Shown here: piece by piece, positions 43,987 to 52,253 of the stretch
How the letters are laid out: the number at the start of each line of letters is the position of its first letter
Numbering within the stretch: position 1 is the first letter of the stretch
Origin: an uncultured Dorea sp.
GTDB taxonomy: Bacteria > Bacillota > Clostridia > Lachnospirales > Lachnospiraceae
Direction of reading: 5' to 3'
Assembly: GCA_945870325.1 (NCBI GenBank)
Contig: CAMBRQ010000003.1
Coordinates: 56,774-120,773 of the forward strand
Length of the DNA: 64,000 bases
The notes under the pieces: generated by a model
What the model saw: the letters and a program-made list of their open reading frames with translations, nothing else
Databases searched by the model: none
What the model was told of the DNA's origin: nothing
Position numbers and translations under genes: made by a program

Positions 43987-44502
43987 ATGTCAGAGGCAAA
44001 ATGGTACGTAGTTCATACCTATTCAGGGTATGAGAACAAAGTAAAGGCTAACATTGATAAGACAATTGAGAACAGACATCTGGAAGATCAGATTCTGGAG
44101 GTTCGTGTTCCGATGCAGGATGTCGTAGAGATGAAGAACGGTGTTCAGAAAGCGGCACAGAAGAAGATGTTTCCTGGCTATGTGCTGATTCACATGATTA
44201 TGAACGACGATACATGGTACGTTGTTCGTAATACGAGAGGTGTTACCGGATTCGTTGGACCGGGATCTAAGCCGGTTCCGCTTACGGATGCTGAGATGGC
44301 ACCGCTTGGAATCAGACAGGAGAATATTGTCGTAGATTTTGCGGAAGGCGATACCGTTCAGGTAATTGCCGGCGCGTGGGCAGATACCGTTGGAGTGATC
44401 CAGTCTATGAACTTGCAGAAGCAGAGTCTTACCATCAATGTTGAACTGTTCGGCCGCGAAACGCCGGTTGAAATTAGTTTCGCAGAAGTTAAAAAAATGT
44501 AA
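43987..44502 (+). CDS. nusG: transcription elongation/antitermination factor NusG
   Basis: 171 residues. NGN domain (KWYVVHTYSGYENKVKANID, FPGYVLIHM, VRNTRGVTGFVG) and a C-terminal KOW domain (FAEGDTVQVIAGAWADTVG). It binds RNA polymerase and modulates pausing, termination and coupling to ribosomes. It sits in the conserved order secE-nusG-rplK-rplA. Confidence 0.97.
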   Translation: MSEAKWYVVHTYSGYENKVKANIDKTIENRHLEDQILEVRVPMQDVVEMKNGVQKAAQKKMFPGYVLIHMIMNDDTWYVVRNTRGVTGFVGPGSKPVPLTDAEMAPLGIRQENIVVDFAEGDTVQVIAGAWADTVGVIQSMNLQKQSLTINVELFGRETPVEISFAEVKKM

Positions 44503-44508
44503 CAGGCA

Positions 44509-44541
44509 GTGGGAGGGGACTTAAGTTCCCGGAAGCACCAC
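44509..44541 (+). promoter_or_regulatory. L1-type autoregulatory leader before rplK
   Basis: GTGGGAGGGG is followed after a small loop by TTCCCGGAAGCACCAC, directly before AAGGAGG. GTGG/CCAC and GGG/CCC stems fold back close to the ribosome site. The same pattern recurs before rplA, as expected for a repressor site of ribosomal protein L1. Confidence 0.6.
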
Positions 44542-44556
44542 AAGGAGGTAATTAAA

Positions 44557-44982
44557 ATGGCAAAAAAAGTACAAGGTTATATTAAGTTACAGATCCCTGC
44601 TGGAAAAGCTACACCGGCACCACCGGTTGGACCTGCACTTGGTCAGCACGGTGTTAATATCGTTGAATTCACTAAGCAGTTCAACGCAAGAACAGCAGAT
44701 CAGGGAGACTTGATTATTCCTGTTGTTATCACAGTTTACAATGACAGAAGCTTTAGCTTCATCACAAAGACACCACCGGCAGCAGTTCTGATTAAGAAGG
44801 CTTGCAACATTAAGTCTGGATCAGGTGTTCCGAACAAGACAAAGGTTGCTACAATTACAAAGGCACAGTTACAGGAGATCGCTGAACTGAAGATGCCAGA
44901 CCTGAATGCAGCAACAGTTGAAGCTGCTATGAGCATGGTAGCAGGAACATGCCGCAGTATGGGTGTAAAGATTGAGGAGTAA
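44557..44982 (+). CDS. rplK: 50S ribosomal protein L11
   Basis: 141 residues, normal length. [50 protein letters not shown] and [12 protein letters not shown] are the L11 landmarks. It forms the GTPase-associated centre with L10 and L7/L12. ATG 44557 with CAAGGAGG is the start; the longer frame includes the leader. Confidence 0.98.
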   Translation: MAKKVQGYIKLQIPAGKATPAPPVGPALGQHGVNIVEFTKQFNARTADQGDLIIPVVITVYNDRSFSFITKTPPAAVLIKKACNIKSGSGVPNKTKVATITKAQLQEIAELKMPDLNAATVEAAMSMVAGTCRSMGVKIEE

Positions 44983-45013
44983 TTAGTTCATTATAAACGT
45001 GAAAACAAGAATC

Positions 45014-45040
45014 GTGGGAGGGTTATCCCGACATTACCAC
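45014..45040 (+). promoter_or_regulatory. L1-type autoregulatory leader before rplA
   Basis: GTGGGAGGG-TTAT-CCCGACATTACCAC lies directly before AAGGAGG and repeats the rplK leader pattern in shorter form. Confidence 0.6.
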
Positions 45041-45055
45041 AAGGAGGTTATTTAG

Positions 45056-45751
45056 ATGAAAAGAGGAAAGAAATATGTTGAAGCTGCAAAAGCAATTGAC
45101 AGAGGAACTCTCTATGATGTTGCAGATGCAGTAGCATTAGTTAAAAAGACTGCAGTAGCAAAATTCGATGAGACTATCGAAGCTCATATCAGAACCGGAT
45201 GTGACGGACGTCACGCTGACCAGCAGATTCGTGGAGCAGTTGTACTGCCACACGGAACAGGTAAAAAAGTTCGTATCTTAGTATTCGCAAAGGATGCAAA
45301 AGCTGAAGAAGCTAAAGCAGCTGGAGCAGATTACGTTGGAGGAATGGAACTGATCGAGAAGATCCAGAAAGAAAACTGGTTTGAATTCGACGTTGTTGTT
45401 GCTACACCAGATATGATGGGTGTTGTAGGACGTATCGGTCGTGTACTTGGACCAAAAGGTCTTATGCCAAACCCAAAAGCTGGTACAGTAACAATGGATG
45501 TTACCAAAGCGATCCAGGAGATCAAAGCTGGTAAGATTGAGTACAGACTTGACAAGACAAACATTATCCATGTGCCGTTAGGTAAAGCATCATTTACCGA
45601 AGAACAGATTACGGACAACTTCCAGACGCTGATTGATGCAATCAACAAAGCAAGACCGGCAGCAGTAAAAGGTCAGTTCTTAAAGAGCGTGACACTTACT
45701 TCTACAATGGGACCTGGTGTTAAGATTAACCCAATGAAACTTGTAAAATAG
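45056..45751 (+). CDS. rplA: 50S ribosomal protein L1
   Basis: 231 residues. [20 protein letters not shown] at the start, then [38 protein letters not shown] and [17 protein letters not shown] are L1 signatures. It binds 23S rRNA in the L1 stalk and usually represses its own operon. The strong terminator at 45772 closes the operon. Confidence 0.98.
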   Translation: MKRGKKYVEAAKAIDRGTLYDVADAVALVKKTAVAKFDETIEAHIRTGCDGRHADQQIRGAVVLPHGTGKKVRILVFAKDAKAEEAKAAGADYVGGMELIEKIQKENWFEFDVVVATPDMMGVVGRIGRVLGPKGLMPNPKAGTVTMDVTKAIQEIKAGKIEYRLDKTNIIHVPLGKASFTEEQITDNFQTLIDAINKARPAAVKGQFLKSVTLTSTMGPGVKINPMKLVK

Positions 45752-45771
45752 ATTGAGTCAACGAAATATAT

Positions 45772-45798
45772 AATCCCCCGGAATTCCGGGGGATTTTT
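45772..45798 (+). terminator. terminator after rplA
   Basis: AATCCCCCGGAATTCCGGGGGATT is a perfect self-complementary stem followed by TTT, 20 bp after the rplA stop. Confidence 0.9.
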
Positions 45799-45822
45799 AA
45801 TTGGGGACAGAGCAATCGAATT
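45799..45822. repeat. single half unit of the family B repeat
   Basis: AATTGGGGACAGAGCAATCGAA matches the GGGACAGGGCAAATCGA tandem units of copy 1 without the palindrome. It lies between the rplA terminator and the stop codon of the convergent epimerase gene. Confidence 0.6.
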
Positions 45823-46705
45823 ATAAACTGTAGTCTGAATATGGACCGCTGAATACATGCCGCAGGTATGCCACGGAATTCTTCGCATCCTGATCCAGTT
45901 TGGATTCGTCCGGACACAGATTTCTCCAGATTTTGATGTCGTTTCCTACTTCGCCGCCCATCAGTACGAATGGTTCCATGACAATGTTCTTGTCATATCC
46001 CACGCGGCGCAATGCATGACCAATCTCTGCCCATGGCATAGTACCCTTGCCCGGAACGCGGCGGTTGTTCTCGCCTACGTGGAAATGTCCGAGTTTGTCT
46101 CCGGCTGTAAGGATGGCGTCGATCATGCTGTCTTCTTCGATATTCATATGGAAGGTATCCAGCATTACCTTTGCGGCTGGAACGTCAACTTCTTCTACGA
46201 ACTGTACTGCCTCTTTGGCGGTGTTCAAGATGTAGCCTTCGAAACGGTTCAAGACTTCCAGACAGTAATCAACGCCGCATTCTCCGGCGATCTTGGCTAC
46301 GGTACGAACGTTTTTAACACTTCTTGCCCAGTCGCCAGCTTTGTCGATTGGCTTAGAGTAGTCAACCGGCCAGTAAGAATAGATGCCGCCGCCGATCGTG
46401 TGAATATCCAGATATTCTAATTGCTTTAAGATGTCCGTGTAGAAATTAATTGCATTTTTCGCAACATTTTCATCAGCGGAAGCCAGATTCTCTGATGCGG
46501 ATGGACCGTAACCTGCAGTCAGGGTAACGCCCTGTGCTTTTGCCTCGGATTTCAGGTCGTCCAATTCTGTTTTAGAGATGTTTTTGAGAAGCGCGCAAGA
46601 AATCTCTAATGTATCAAAGCCGAGGCTTTTAACCTTTTCGATGTATTTCTTCTGATCTGCACCCCACTGTTTCTCCCAGTAAGCAAAATAAATTCCATAT
46701 TTCAT
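45821..46705 (-). CDS. D-psicose/D-tagatose 3-epimerase family sugar isomerase
   Basis: 294 residues, a single xylose-isomerase-like TIM barrel. Catalytic and metal residues of ketose 3-epimerases can be located: Glu in LEVLNRFEGYILNT, Asp in VMLDTFHMNIEED, His in GHFHVGENNRRVPGKG and Glu in VMEPFV. The N terminus (MKYGIYFAYWEKQWGAD) is typical of D-psicose 3-epimerases such as that of Clostridium scindens. It interconverts ketohexoses at C3 with Mn2+ or Co2+. It is divergent from a LacI regulator and separated by palindromic sites. AAAGGAGG precedes its ATG on the minus strand. Confidence 0.9.
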   Translation of the reverse strand: MKYGIYFAYWEKQWGADQKKYIEKVKSLGFDTLEISCALLKNISKTELDDLKSEAKAQGVTLTAGYGPSASENLASADENVAKNAINFYTDILKQLEYLDIHTIGGGIYSYWPVDYSKPIDKAGDWARSVKNVRTVAKIAGECGVDYCLEVLNRFEGYILNTAKEAVQFVEEVDVPAAKVMLDTFHMNIEEDSMIDAILTAGDKLGHFHVGENNRRVPGKGTMPWAEIGHALRRVGYDKNIVMEPFVLMGGEVGNDIKIWRNLCPDESKLDQDAKNSVAYLRHVFSGPYSDYSL

Positions 46706-46746
46706 GAGTCATCCTCCTTTATAAAATAAATTATTTACGTTTTGTT

Positions 46747-46903
46747 ACGTTCCGGGAACGTATTACTGTTAAGATAATATTAGTTATTTGTGTGCTAGTT
46801 GTCAATAGTGTTGAACCAATTCTATAATATAGTTAAGTAACAAGACGTAATTTTATGTAAAATATACAAAAATGAATTTCGAATACATAACGTAAATTTA
46901 CGT
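46747..46903. promoter_or_regulatory. divergent control region with three palindromes and a minus-strand promoter
   Basis: This part of the 372-bp gene-free spacer (46706-47077) holds ACGTTCC-G-GGAACGT (46747-46761), ACGTAATTTTATGT (46845-46858, imperfect) and ACGTAAATTTACGT (46890-46903, perfect). On the minus strand TTGACA (46800-46805) and TAATAT (46777-46782) are 17 bp apart and fit a promoter for the epimerase, with the first palindrome between it and the gene. These are likely operators of the LacI protein at 47078. Confidence 0.65.
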
Positions 46904-47077
46904 ATATATAAACATTAAGTTTACTTTGATGGAAAAATATGTTACTATTTTATTAGCATATTAAGATGGGTGAGATGAATATTAGGAGTTCTTTTGAGGA
47001 AAAGAATGATAGATTAGGATAAAAGATGAATCTCTCTGCCTGGGAGATGAAAACTGAGAAGTTAGGAGGAGTGTGCC

Positions 47078-48073
47078 ATGAGAAATAGAAAAGAAATATC
47101 GATTCGAGATATCGCTGCGCAGGCGGGAGTATCAACTGCTACAGTCTCTCGCATCTTGAATAAGAAAGGCGGATATTCTGACGAGACGGAACGCTTGGTC
47201 ATGGATATCGTGAAGAGCAGTTCTTATAAAGTGTCGGAAAAAAACAGAGAGAAAGCGGTTGGAATCCTGATCCAGGATATTAAGAATGAATGGTTTGCCA
47301 ATGTTGCGGCAGACCTGGAGGAGCAGTTATACCGGCAGGGATATTCTGCATGTATTCACACGACGAATGAGGATGCGAAGAAGACGCTGTGGTATTTTGA
47401 AGAGTGTATGAGGCGCAGATTTGCCGGAATTATCATCGTATCTCCAACCAAGGAGATCGCACAACGTGCGAAAGGGGCAAAAGTGCCGGTGATCTTCATC
47501 GACCGTACGCCGGTTCAAAAAGAAGATATTGTAAGCATTGAGTATGATCATTACCTGGGCGGATACATGGCGACGGAGCATCTGATACGAAAAGGCTGCC
47601 GAAATATTATGTTCCTGGGCGTAGAGGAGGATAATCCGGCGAGTAGATCAAGGCTTCACGGATATATAGATGCATTGGAGGAATATCATCTGCCGCAATC
47701 AGAGGATCTGATCGTGCATCTGGATGATAATTATCACCTTTATGACACGGCTTACCAGATTACCTATTATCTTTTGAAAAAGAAACTGAACTTCGATGGA
47801 ATATTTGCTACAAATGATCTGCGGGCATTCGGAGCCTTACAGGCGCTTCAGCAGAATGGAGTGAAGGTGCCGGAAGAGATCAAGGTGATCGGCTTCGATG
47901 ACATCTCTCTGGCGCGGCAGTGCTATCCGGCACTTACTACGATCCGGCAGAATACACAAGAACTGGCGAAGAACACGGTACAGATGCTGCTGCGGCTGAT
48001 TCTGGAACCTGAGACGGTGGAAAACCGGCATGTGGTGATTCCGGTTTCCCTGGTAGAGCGGGGCACAGCGTAG
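47078..48073 (+). CDS. LacI-family transcriptional regulator of the epimerase locus
   Basis: 331 residues. N-terminal helix-turn-helix (SIRDIAAQAGVSTATVSRIL), hinge, and effector domain (VGILIQDIKNEWFANVAADL, GYMATEHLIRKGCRNIMFLG, FDGIFATNDLRAFGALQAL, VIGFDDISLARQCYPALTT). AGGAGGAGTGTGCC precedes the ATG. It probably senses a ketose or derivative and represses the divergent epimerase and itself through the palindromes in the spacer. Confidence 0.92.
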   Translation: MRNRKEISIRDIAAQAGVSTATVSRILNKKGGYSDETERLVMDIVKSSSYKVSEKNREKAVGILIQDIKNEWFANVAADLEEQLYRQGYSACIHTTNEDAKKTLWYFEECMRRRFAGIIIVSPTKEIAQRAKGAKVPVIFIDRTPVQKEDIVSIEYDHYLGGYMATEHLIRKGCRNIMFLGVEEDNPASRSRLHGYIDALEEYHLPQSEDLIVHLDDNYHLYDTAYQITYYLLKKKLNFDGIFATNDLRAFGALQALQQNGVKVPEEIKVIGFDDISLARQCYPALTTIRQNTQELAKNTVQMLLRLILEPETVENRHVVIPVSLVERGTA

Positions 48074-48079
48074 AAGACG

Positions 48080-48120
48080 ACCTTTTTGAAAATAATTTTC
48101 ATAATAATTCTCAAAAAGGT
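48080..48120 (+). terminator. hairpin after the LacI gene
   Basis: ACCTTTTTGA (48080-48089) pairs with TCAAAAAGGT (48111-48120), with AT-rich inner pairing. The end overlaps the -35 of the feo promoter. Confidence 0.55.
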
Positions 48121-48148
48121 TGACAAACAAGAACTGTGGTGCTATAGT
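48120..48148 (+). promoter_or_regulatory. promoter of the feo operon
   Basis: TTGACA (48120-48125) and TATAGT (48143-48148), 17 bp apart, 52 bp before feoA. No clear Fur box overlaps it. Confidence 0.8.
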
Positions 48149-48199
48149 GTGAAAAGAGTTAGTAATAAATAACCGAAGCTTGAAAGGTGGATGAAAAGT

Positions 48200-48412
48200 A
48201 TGAATCTAACCGATGCTCAGGAAGGAAAAGAGTACATTGTTCAGGGGATTGAAACAGACGATGAGGATCTGAATGCATTCTTATTTTCATTAGGATGCTA
48301 TAGTGGAGAGCCTATTACGGTAGTGTCCCGCCTGAATAAAAGTTGTGTCGTTTCCATTAAGGACGGTAGATATAATATCGACAATCAGTTGGCATCAGCG
48401 ATCTTAATCTAA
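48200..48412 (+). CDS. feoA: ferrous iron transport protein A
   Basis: 70 residues forming an SH3-like FeoA domain (KEYIVQGIETDDEDLNAFLF, GCYSGEPITVVSRL). It is a cytoplasmic partner of FeoB. ATG 48200 is used because AAAGGTGG at 48183-48190 is 9 nt away, while ATG 48191 directly abuts it. A hairpin overlaps its stop codon. Confidence 0.9.
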   Translation: MNLTDAQEGKEYIVQGIETDDEDLNAFLFSLGCYSGEPITVVSRLNKSCVVSIKDGRYNIDNQLASAILI

Positions 48413-48427
48413 AAAGATTAAGCGCTG
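48396..48427 (+). terminator. hairpin over the feoA stop, possible partial terminator
   Basis: CTTAATCT (48403-48410) pairs with AGATTAAG (48415-48422), extended by CAGCG/CGCTG. A T7 run follows a few bases later (48437-48444), so some transcripts may end before feoB. Confidence 0.55.
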
Positions 48428-48527
48428 GTGGCAGTTGTTTTTTTAGGTTATCGATTAGTGAAAACTAACTTTTGCGTTTATTTGACTTTAAGAGAATGCT
48501 TAAAAAGGATAAGAGGAGGATTTTAAC

Positions 48528-50528
48528 ATGAGAATTGCTTTTGCTGGTAATCCGAATAGCGGTAAGACTACCATGTACAATGCACTTACCGGCAGAAATG
48601 AAAGGGTTGGTAACTGGGCAGGTGTTACTGTTGAGAAGAAAGAGAGCCCGATTAAGAAAACGTATTATGATGGCAGCGAGGAACTGATTGCAGTGGATCT
48701 TCCTGGTGCTTATTCCATGTCTCCATTCACTTCTGAGGAGAGCATCACAAGTGGTTATGTTAAGAATGAGCATCCGGATGCGATCATCAATATTGTGGAC
48801 GCAACCAATCTGAGCCGTAGCTTGTTCTTTACGACACAGTTGTTAGAACTGGGCGTGCCGGTGGTTGTGGCACTGAATAAGAGCGACATCAATGAGAAGA
48901 AGGGAACTAAGATCGATGCAGAAGTATTATCTGCCAAATTGGGCTGCCCGGTTGTGAAGACAGTATCTACTTCCGCGAGCGGACTGACAGAGGTTGTGAA
49001 GGCTGCTGCTTCCCTGAAGGGAAAGGAACAGAAGGCTCCTTATGTTCAGGGCAATATTGATCTGACAAGTAAGACAGAGGTCGAGGCGGCTGACCGTAAG
49101 CGTTTCAGTTTTGTGAACCAGATTGTGACTGGCGTTGAGACTCGTAAGGTTCTGACCAAGGAGAAGAATTCTCAGGATACGCTTGACTCTGTTCTGACGA
49201 ATCCTGTTGCAGGTCTGATTATTTTTGCGGTTGTAATGTTCCTGGTATTCCAGATCTCTCAGGCATGGGTAGGACCGTGGATTGCCGATGCTTTGGTAGG
49301 AGCAATTGAAAGTTTCCAAGAGATGGCTGGCGGCTGGATGGAGAATGCGAATCCGTTCTTGTCAGCACTGATTGTTGATGGTATTATTGGTGGTGTTGGT
49401 GCCGTTGTCGGTTTCCTGCCGCTGGTTATGGTTATGTATTTCCTGATCGCCCTGTTGGAAGACTGTGGTTACATGGCACGTGCTACGGTTGTGCTTGACC
49501 CTATTTTCAAAAAGGTTGGTCTTTCCGGAAAGTCAGTGATTCCGTTTGTTATCGGTACCGGTTGTGCGATCCCTGGTGTTATGGCTTGCCGTACAATTCG
49601 TAATGAGCGTGAGCGCAGAGCGACTGCTATGCTGACACCGTTCATGCCTTGTGGCGCGAAACTTCCGGTTATCGCATTATTTGCAGGTGCTTTCTTTGCA
49701 GATGCATCCTGGGTTGGTACCCTGATGTACTTTGTAGGTATTGTATTGATTCTGGTTTGCGCCCTTCTGGTGAACAAACTGGCTGGTTACAAGGTAAGAA
49801 AGTCCTTCTTCATCATCGAGTTGCCTGAATACAAACTTCCAAGCCTGAAGCGTGCGGTCATCTCCATGTGCGGACGTGGCTGGGCTTACATTGTGAAGGC
49901 TGGTACGATCATTCTGGTGTGCAATACCGTGGTTCAGATTATGCAGAGTTTCAATTGGCATCTTCAACTTGTGGAAGAAGGTATGGAGAACACATCAATC
50001 CTGGCTTCCATTGCGAATCCTTTCGCTTATATCCTGGTACCGATCGTTGGCTTCCACGCATGGCAGCTTGCGGCAGCAGCGGTTACTGGTTTCATCGCGA
50101 AGGAAAATGTCGTTGGTACACTGGCTGTTTGCTATGGCGTAACAAGTTTCATTGATACAGACGAATTGGCTCTGATGGAAGGCGCTGGTACAGAGGTTGC
50201 TACAATCTTTGCTATGACAAAGGTTGCTGCTTTGGCTTACCTGATGTTTAACCTGTTCACACCTCCGTGTTTTGCTGCGATCGGTGCTATGCATTCTGAG
50301 ATTAAGAGCGGCAAATGGCTGGCTGGCGGTATCTGCCTTCAGTTAGGTGTCGGTTATACAGTTGGATTCCTTGTATACCAGATTGGTACACTGATTACTA
50401 CAGGTTCTCTGGGCGGCGGTTTCGTGCCTGGTCTGATTATTGTTGCTGTGATGGCTGCAGTTGTTGTCTATCTGATCCAGAAGACGAATAAGAACCTGGC
50501 TGCTGAGTATGCTTTGAGCAGTAAATAA
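48528..50528 (+). CDS. feoB: ferrous iron transport protein B
   Basis: 666 residues. Cytoplasmic G domain at the N terminus with G1 GNPNSGKTT, G3 DLPGAYS and G4 NKSD, followed by the helical regulatory domain and a polytopic membrane part with two Gate domains (ALLEDCGYMARATVVLD; PFMPCGAKLPVIALF; CGRGWAYIVKAGTIIL). It imports Fe2+ across the cytoplasmic membrane. AGAGGAGG precedes the ATG, 115 bp after feoA. Confidence 0.97.
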   Translation: MRIAFAGNPNSGKTTMYNALTGRNERVGNWAGVTVEKKESPIKKTYYDGSEELIAVDLPGAYSMSPFTSEESITSGYVKNEHPDAIINIVDATNLSRSLFFTTQLLELGVPVVVALNKSDINEKKGTKIDAEVLSAKLGCPVVKTVSTSASGLTEVVKAAASLKGKEQKAPYVQGNIDLTSKTEVEAADRKRFSFVNQIVTGVETRKVLTKEKNSQDTLDSVLTNPVAGLIIFAVVMFLVFQISQAWVGPWIADALVGAIESFQEMAGGWMENANPFLSALIVDGIIGGVGAVVGFLPLVMVMYFLIALLEDCGYMARATVVLDPIFKKVGLSGKSVIPFVIGTGCAIPGVMACRTIRNERERRATAMLTPFMPCGAKLPVIALFAGAFFADASWVGTLMYFVGIVLILVCALLVNKLAGYKVRKSFFIIELPEYKLPSLKRAVISMCGRGWAYIVKAGTIILVCNTVVQIMQSFNWHLQLVEEGMENTSILASIANPFAYILVPIVGFHAWQLAAAAVTGFIAKENVVGTLAVCYGVTSFIDTDELALMEGAGTEVATIFAMTKVAALAYLMFNLFTPPCFAAIGAMHSEIKSGKWLAGGICLQLGVGYTVGFLVYQIGTLITTGSLGGGFVPGLIIVAVMAAVVVYLIQKTNKNLAAEYALSSK

Positions 50529-50572
50529 GATTATATATAAGTAAGATTACATATAAGTAAGGAGTTTGTCGT

Positions 50573-50779
50573 ATGATAGATGTGATTGTTGTTGCAATAC
50601 TTGTAGTGGCTGTTGGCTCTGCGCTGGCGTATATCATGAAGTCCAGAAAGAACGGAATCAAATGTGTTGGCTGCCCGGATGCAAAATACTGCTCTTCCTG
50701 CAGTCATGCCGAGGGAAATGCTTCCGGGTGTGGCAGTGAGTCGCACGCCGGCTGCGGTTGTCATACGGATGAAAAATAA
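50573..50779 (+). CDS. FeoB-associated Cys-rich membrane protein (FeoC-like)
   Basis: 68 residues. One membrane segment (about 2-20) is followed by a basic patch (KSRKNG) and a cysteine- and glycine-rich tail: CVGCPDAKYCSSCSHAEG, then a CGCH end. This is the small Cys-rich protein that follows feoB in many Clostridia. It may bind iron or an Fe-S cluster beside FeoB; the role is not established. AGGAG precedes the ATG, and a terminator follows. Confidence 0.88.
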   Translation: MIDVIVVAILVVAVGSALAYIMKSRKNGIKCVGCPDAKYCSSCSHAEGNASGCGSESHAGCGCHTDEK

Positions 50780-50791
50780 TATATGTATGAT

Positions 50792-50826
50792 AAAAGGAGA
50801 ACGATGTGATGGTCGTTCTCCTTTTT
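50792..50826 (+). terminator. terminator of the feo operon
   Basis: AAAAGGAGAACGA (50792-50804) pairs with TCGTTCTCCTTTT (50813-50825) and ends in T. Confidence 0.9.
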
Positions 50827-50861
50827 GGGATAGACGAAGTGGTTGAAACCTCGTCTCTTCG

Positions 50862-51215
50862 CTATTCTTTTATATCGGTTACTTTATATCCGGCTTTTTC
50901 AATGGCGTTCTTGATGGTCTCGTTGCTGATCGGGCGTTCTGTGGAAACAATTACCACACCCTTCTTCAGTTTTACAAGAGCAGATGCTCCGTCAATGGAG
51001 TTGACTGCTTCCATTACTCTGTTCACGCAATGCTGACAGTTCATTCCTTCTACGGATACCGTCTTCTGACCGATAACGGTATCCAACTTTTTCCGGCAGG
51101 CTTTGTATGTGCCGCCGCCACAGCAGCCACCTTCCCCGCGAAAATGCTTCATGCTTGAACGTATACCAAAGAAGAGCACGACAGCCAGGATGGCTACAAT
51201 AATATAATTACTCAC
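50862..51215 (-). CDS. membrane-anchored heavy-metal-associated (HMA) domain protein
   Basis: 117 residues starting at GTG 51215 with AAAGGAG seven bases upstream. One membrane segment (about 3-19), a Cys/Gly motif (GEGGCCGGGTYKACRKK), and a C-terminal HMA domain with the metal-binding motif GMNCQHC (about 58-64) and the usual fold ending KAGYKVTDIKE. It is a CopZ-like metal carrier tethered to the membrane. It converges with the feo operon and has its own promoter. Metal specificity cannot be told; Cu+ or Zn2+ are common for this motif. Confidence 0.88.
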   Translation of the reverse strand: MSNYIIVAILAVVLFFGIRSSMKHFRGEGGCCGGGTYKACRKKLDTVIGQKTVSVEGMNCQHCVNRVMEAVNSIDGASALVKLKKGVVIVSTERPISNETIKNAIEKAGYKVTDIKE

Positions 51216-51286
51216 ACTAGATCTCCTTTCTGCAATAATGTCGATGCCAAGATGGCTTCACAATAGAGTTTGCAATCACTAACTTA

Positions 51287-51314
51287 ATTATAGCATCCGA
51301 CTTATGAAAGTCAA
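51287..51314 (-). promoter_or_regulatory. promoter of the HMA gene
   Basis: On the minus strand TTGACT (51314-51309) and TATAAT (51292-51287) are 16 bp apart, about 70 bp before the GTG. Confidence 0.65.
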
Positions 51315-51366
51315 GCGGGAGCGTATCAAGAAAAGACGGGAAAATGTAAAAAGTGCAAGAAAACGG

Positions 51367-51395
51367 TTGACACAGAAGCCCAAGAATGCTATAGT
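51367..51395 (+). promoter_or_regulatory. promoter of rplJL
   Basis: TTGACA (51367-51372) and TATAGT (51390-51395), 17 bp apart, immediately upstream of the L10 leader. Confidence 0.85.
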
Positions 51396-51401
51396 ATCAG
51401 A

Positions 51402-51520
51402 TGACTGCCAAAGACAGCAGGTGCGAAAGCGTAAGTAGTGATACGCCTGCCGAGGAAAGTTAGATTCGATTAATATGAATTTACATCACCTCTATGTCTT
51501 TGACGTAGAGGTTTTATTTT
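51402..51520 (+). ncRNA. L10 ribosomal protein leader (autoregulatory mRNA element)
   Basis: The 5' leader of rplJ begins GACTGCCAAAGACAGCAGGTG and continues through GTGATACGCCTGCCGAGG, the conserved segments of the Firmicutes L10 leader, with the pairing of GCAGGTGCG and CGCCTGC. It ends in an attenuator. L10(L12)4 binds such leaders to repress its own synthesis. Confidence 0.85.
51489..51520 (+). terminator. attenuator of the L10 leader
   Basis: CCTCTATGTC (51489-51498) pairs with GACGTAGAGG (51502-51511, one G-U pair), followed by TTTTATTTT. Confidence 0.85.
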
Positions 51521-51570
51521 ATATCCTTATGTGTGCAGTCAGACAAATAATATAAGGAGGTGCACCATTC

Positions 51571-52131
51571 GTGGCAAAAGTTGAATTAAAACAACCAATC
51601 GTACAGGCTATTGCAGATGACATCAAGGATGCAGCAAGTGTTGTATTAGTAGACTACCGCGGATTAACTGTTGCTCAGGATACAGAACTGCGTAAACAGT
51701 TAAGAGAAGCAGGAATCATCTACAAAGTTTGTAAAAACACAATGATGAAGAGAGCTTTTGAAGGAACTGAGTTTGCAGCATTAGATGAGCACTTAGAAGG
51801 ACCAAGCGCTATTGCGATTTCTAAAGATGATGCAACAGCTCCGGCAAGAATCCTTTGCAAATTTGCAAAAGATGCAAAAGCCCTTGAGTTAAAAGCAGGT
51901 GTGGTTGAAGGCGCAGTATATGATGTTGCCGGATTAACAGAATTATCCAAGGTTCCATCAAGAGAAGAATTACTGTCCAAGTTACTTGGAAGCTTACAGT
52001 CACCAATTACCAATCTTGCTCGTGTTCTTAACCAGATTGCAGAGCAGGGAGGAGCAGAGGCATGTGAAGCAGCCGCTCCGGCAGAAGAGGCTCCGGCAGA
52101 AGAAGCAGCAGAGGCTCCTGCAGAGGCATAG
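51571..52131 (+). CDS. rplJ: 50S ribosomal protein L10
   Basis: 186 residues, starting at GTG 51571 behind AAGGAGGTG. VVLVDYRGLTVAQDTELRKQ and the internal GPSAIAISKDD match L10; the C-terminal third is an Ala/Glu/Pro-rich extension (PAEEAPAEEAAEAPAEA) beyond the L12-binding helix, seen in some Clostridia. It anchors L7/L12 dimers on the large subunit and regulates the operon through the leader. Confidence 0.97.
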   Translation: MAKVELKQPIVQAIADDIKDAASVVLVDYRGLTVAQDTELRKQLREAGIIYKVCKNTMMKRAFEGTEFAALDEHLEGPSAIAISKDDATAPARILCKFAKDAKALELKAGVVEGAVYDVAGLTELSKVPSREELLSKLLGSLQSPITNLARVLNQIAEQGGAEACEAAAPAEEAPAEEAAEAPAEA

Positions 52132-52253
52132 AGTACCCGGCAAGTCATTGCTTGACCCGGTACAAACCTGTTCTTTGAACTTAGCGAGGTGCAGCCTGGC
52201 ATAGTGAGAAGAACATCATTATAAGAATAAAATAATAAATGGAGGAAAATAAA

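Noticed and set aside
45857..46420. 187-codon plus-strand frame antisense to the epimerase gene
   Set aside because: It has no ribosome site and mirrors a well-conserved gene with a full catalytic set on the other strand.
51720..52202. 160-codon minus-strand frame over rplJ
   Set aside because: Low-complexity Ser/Ala translation caused by the Ala/Glu-rich rplJ end; no ribosome site.
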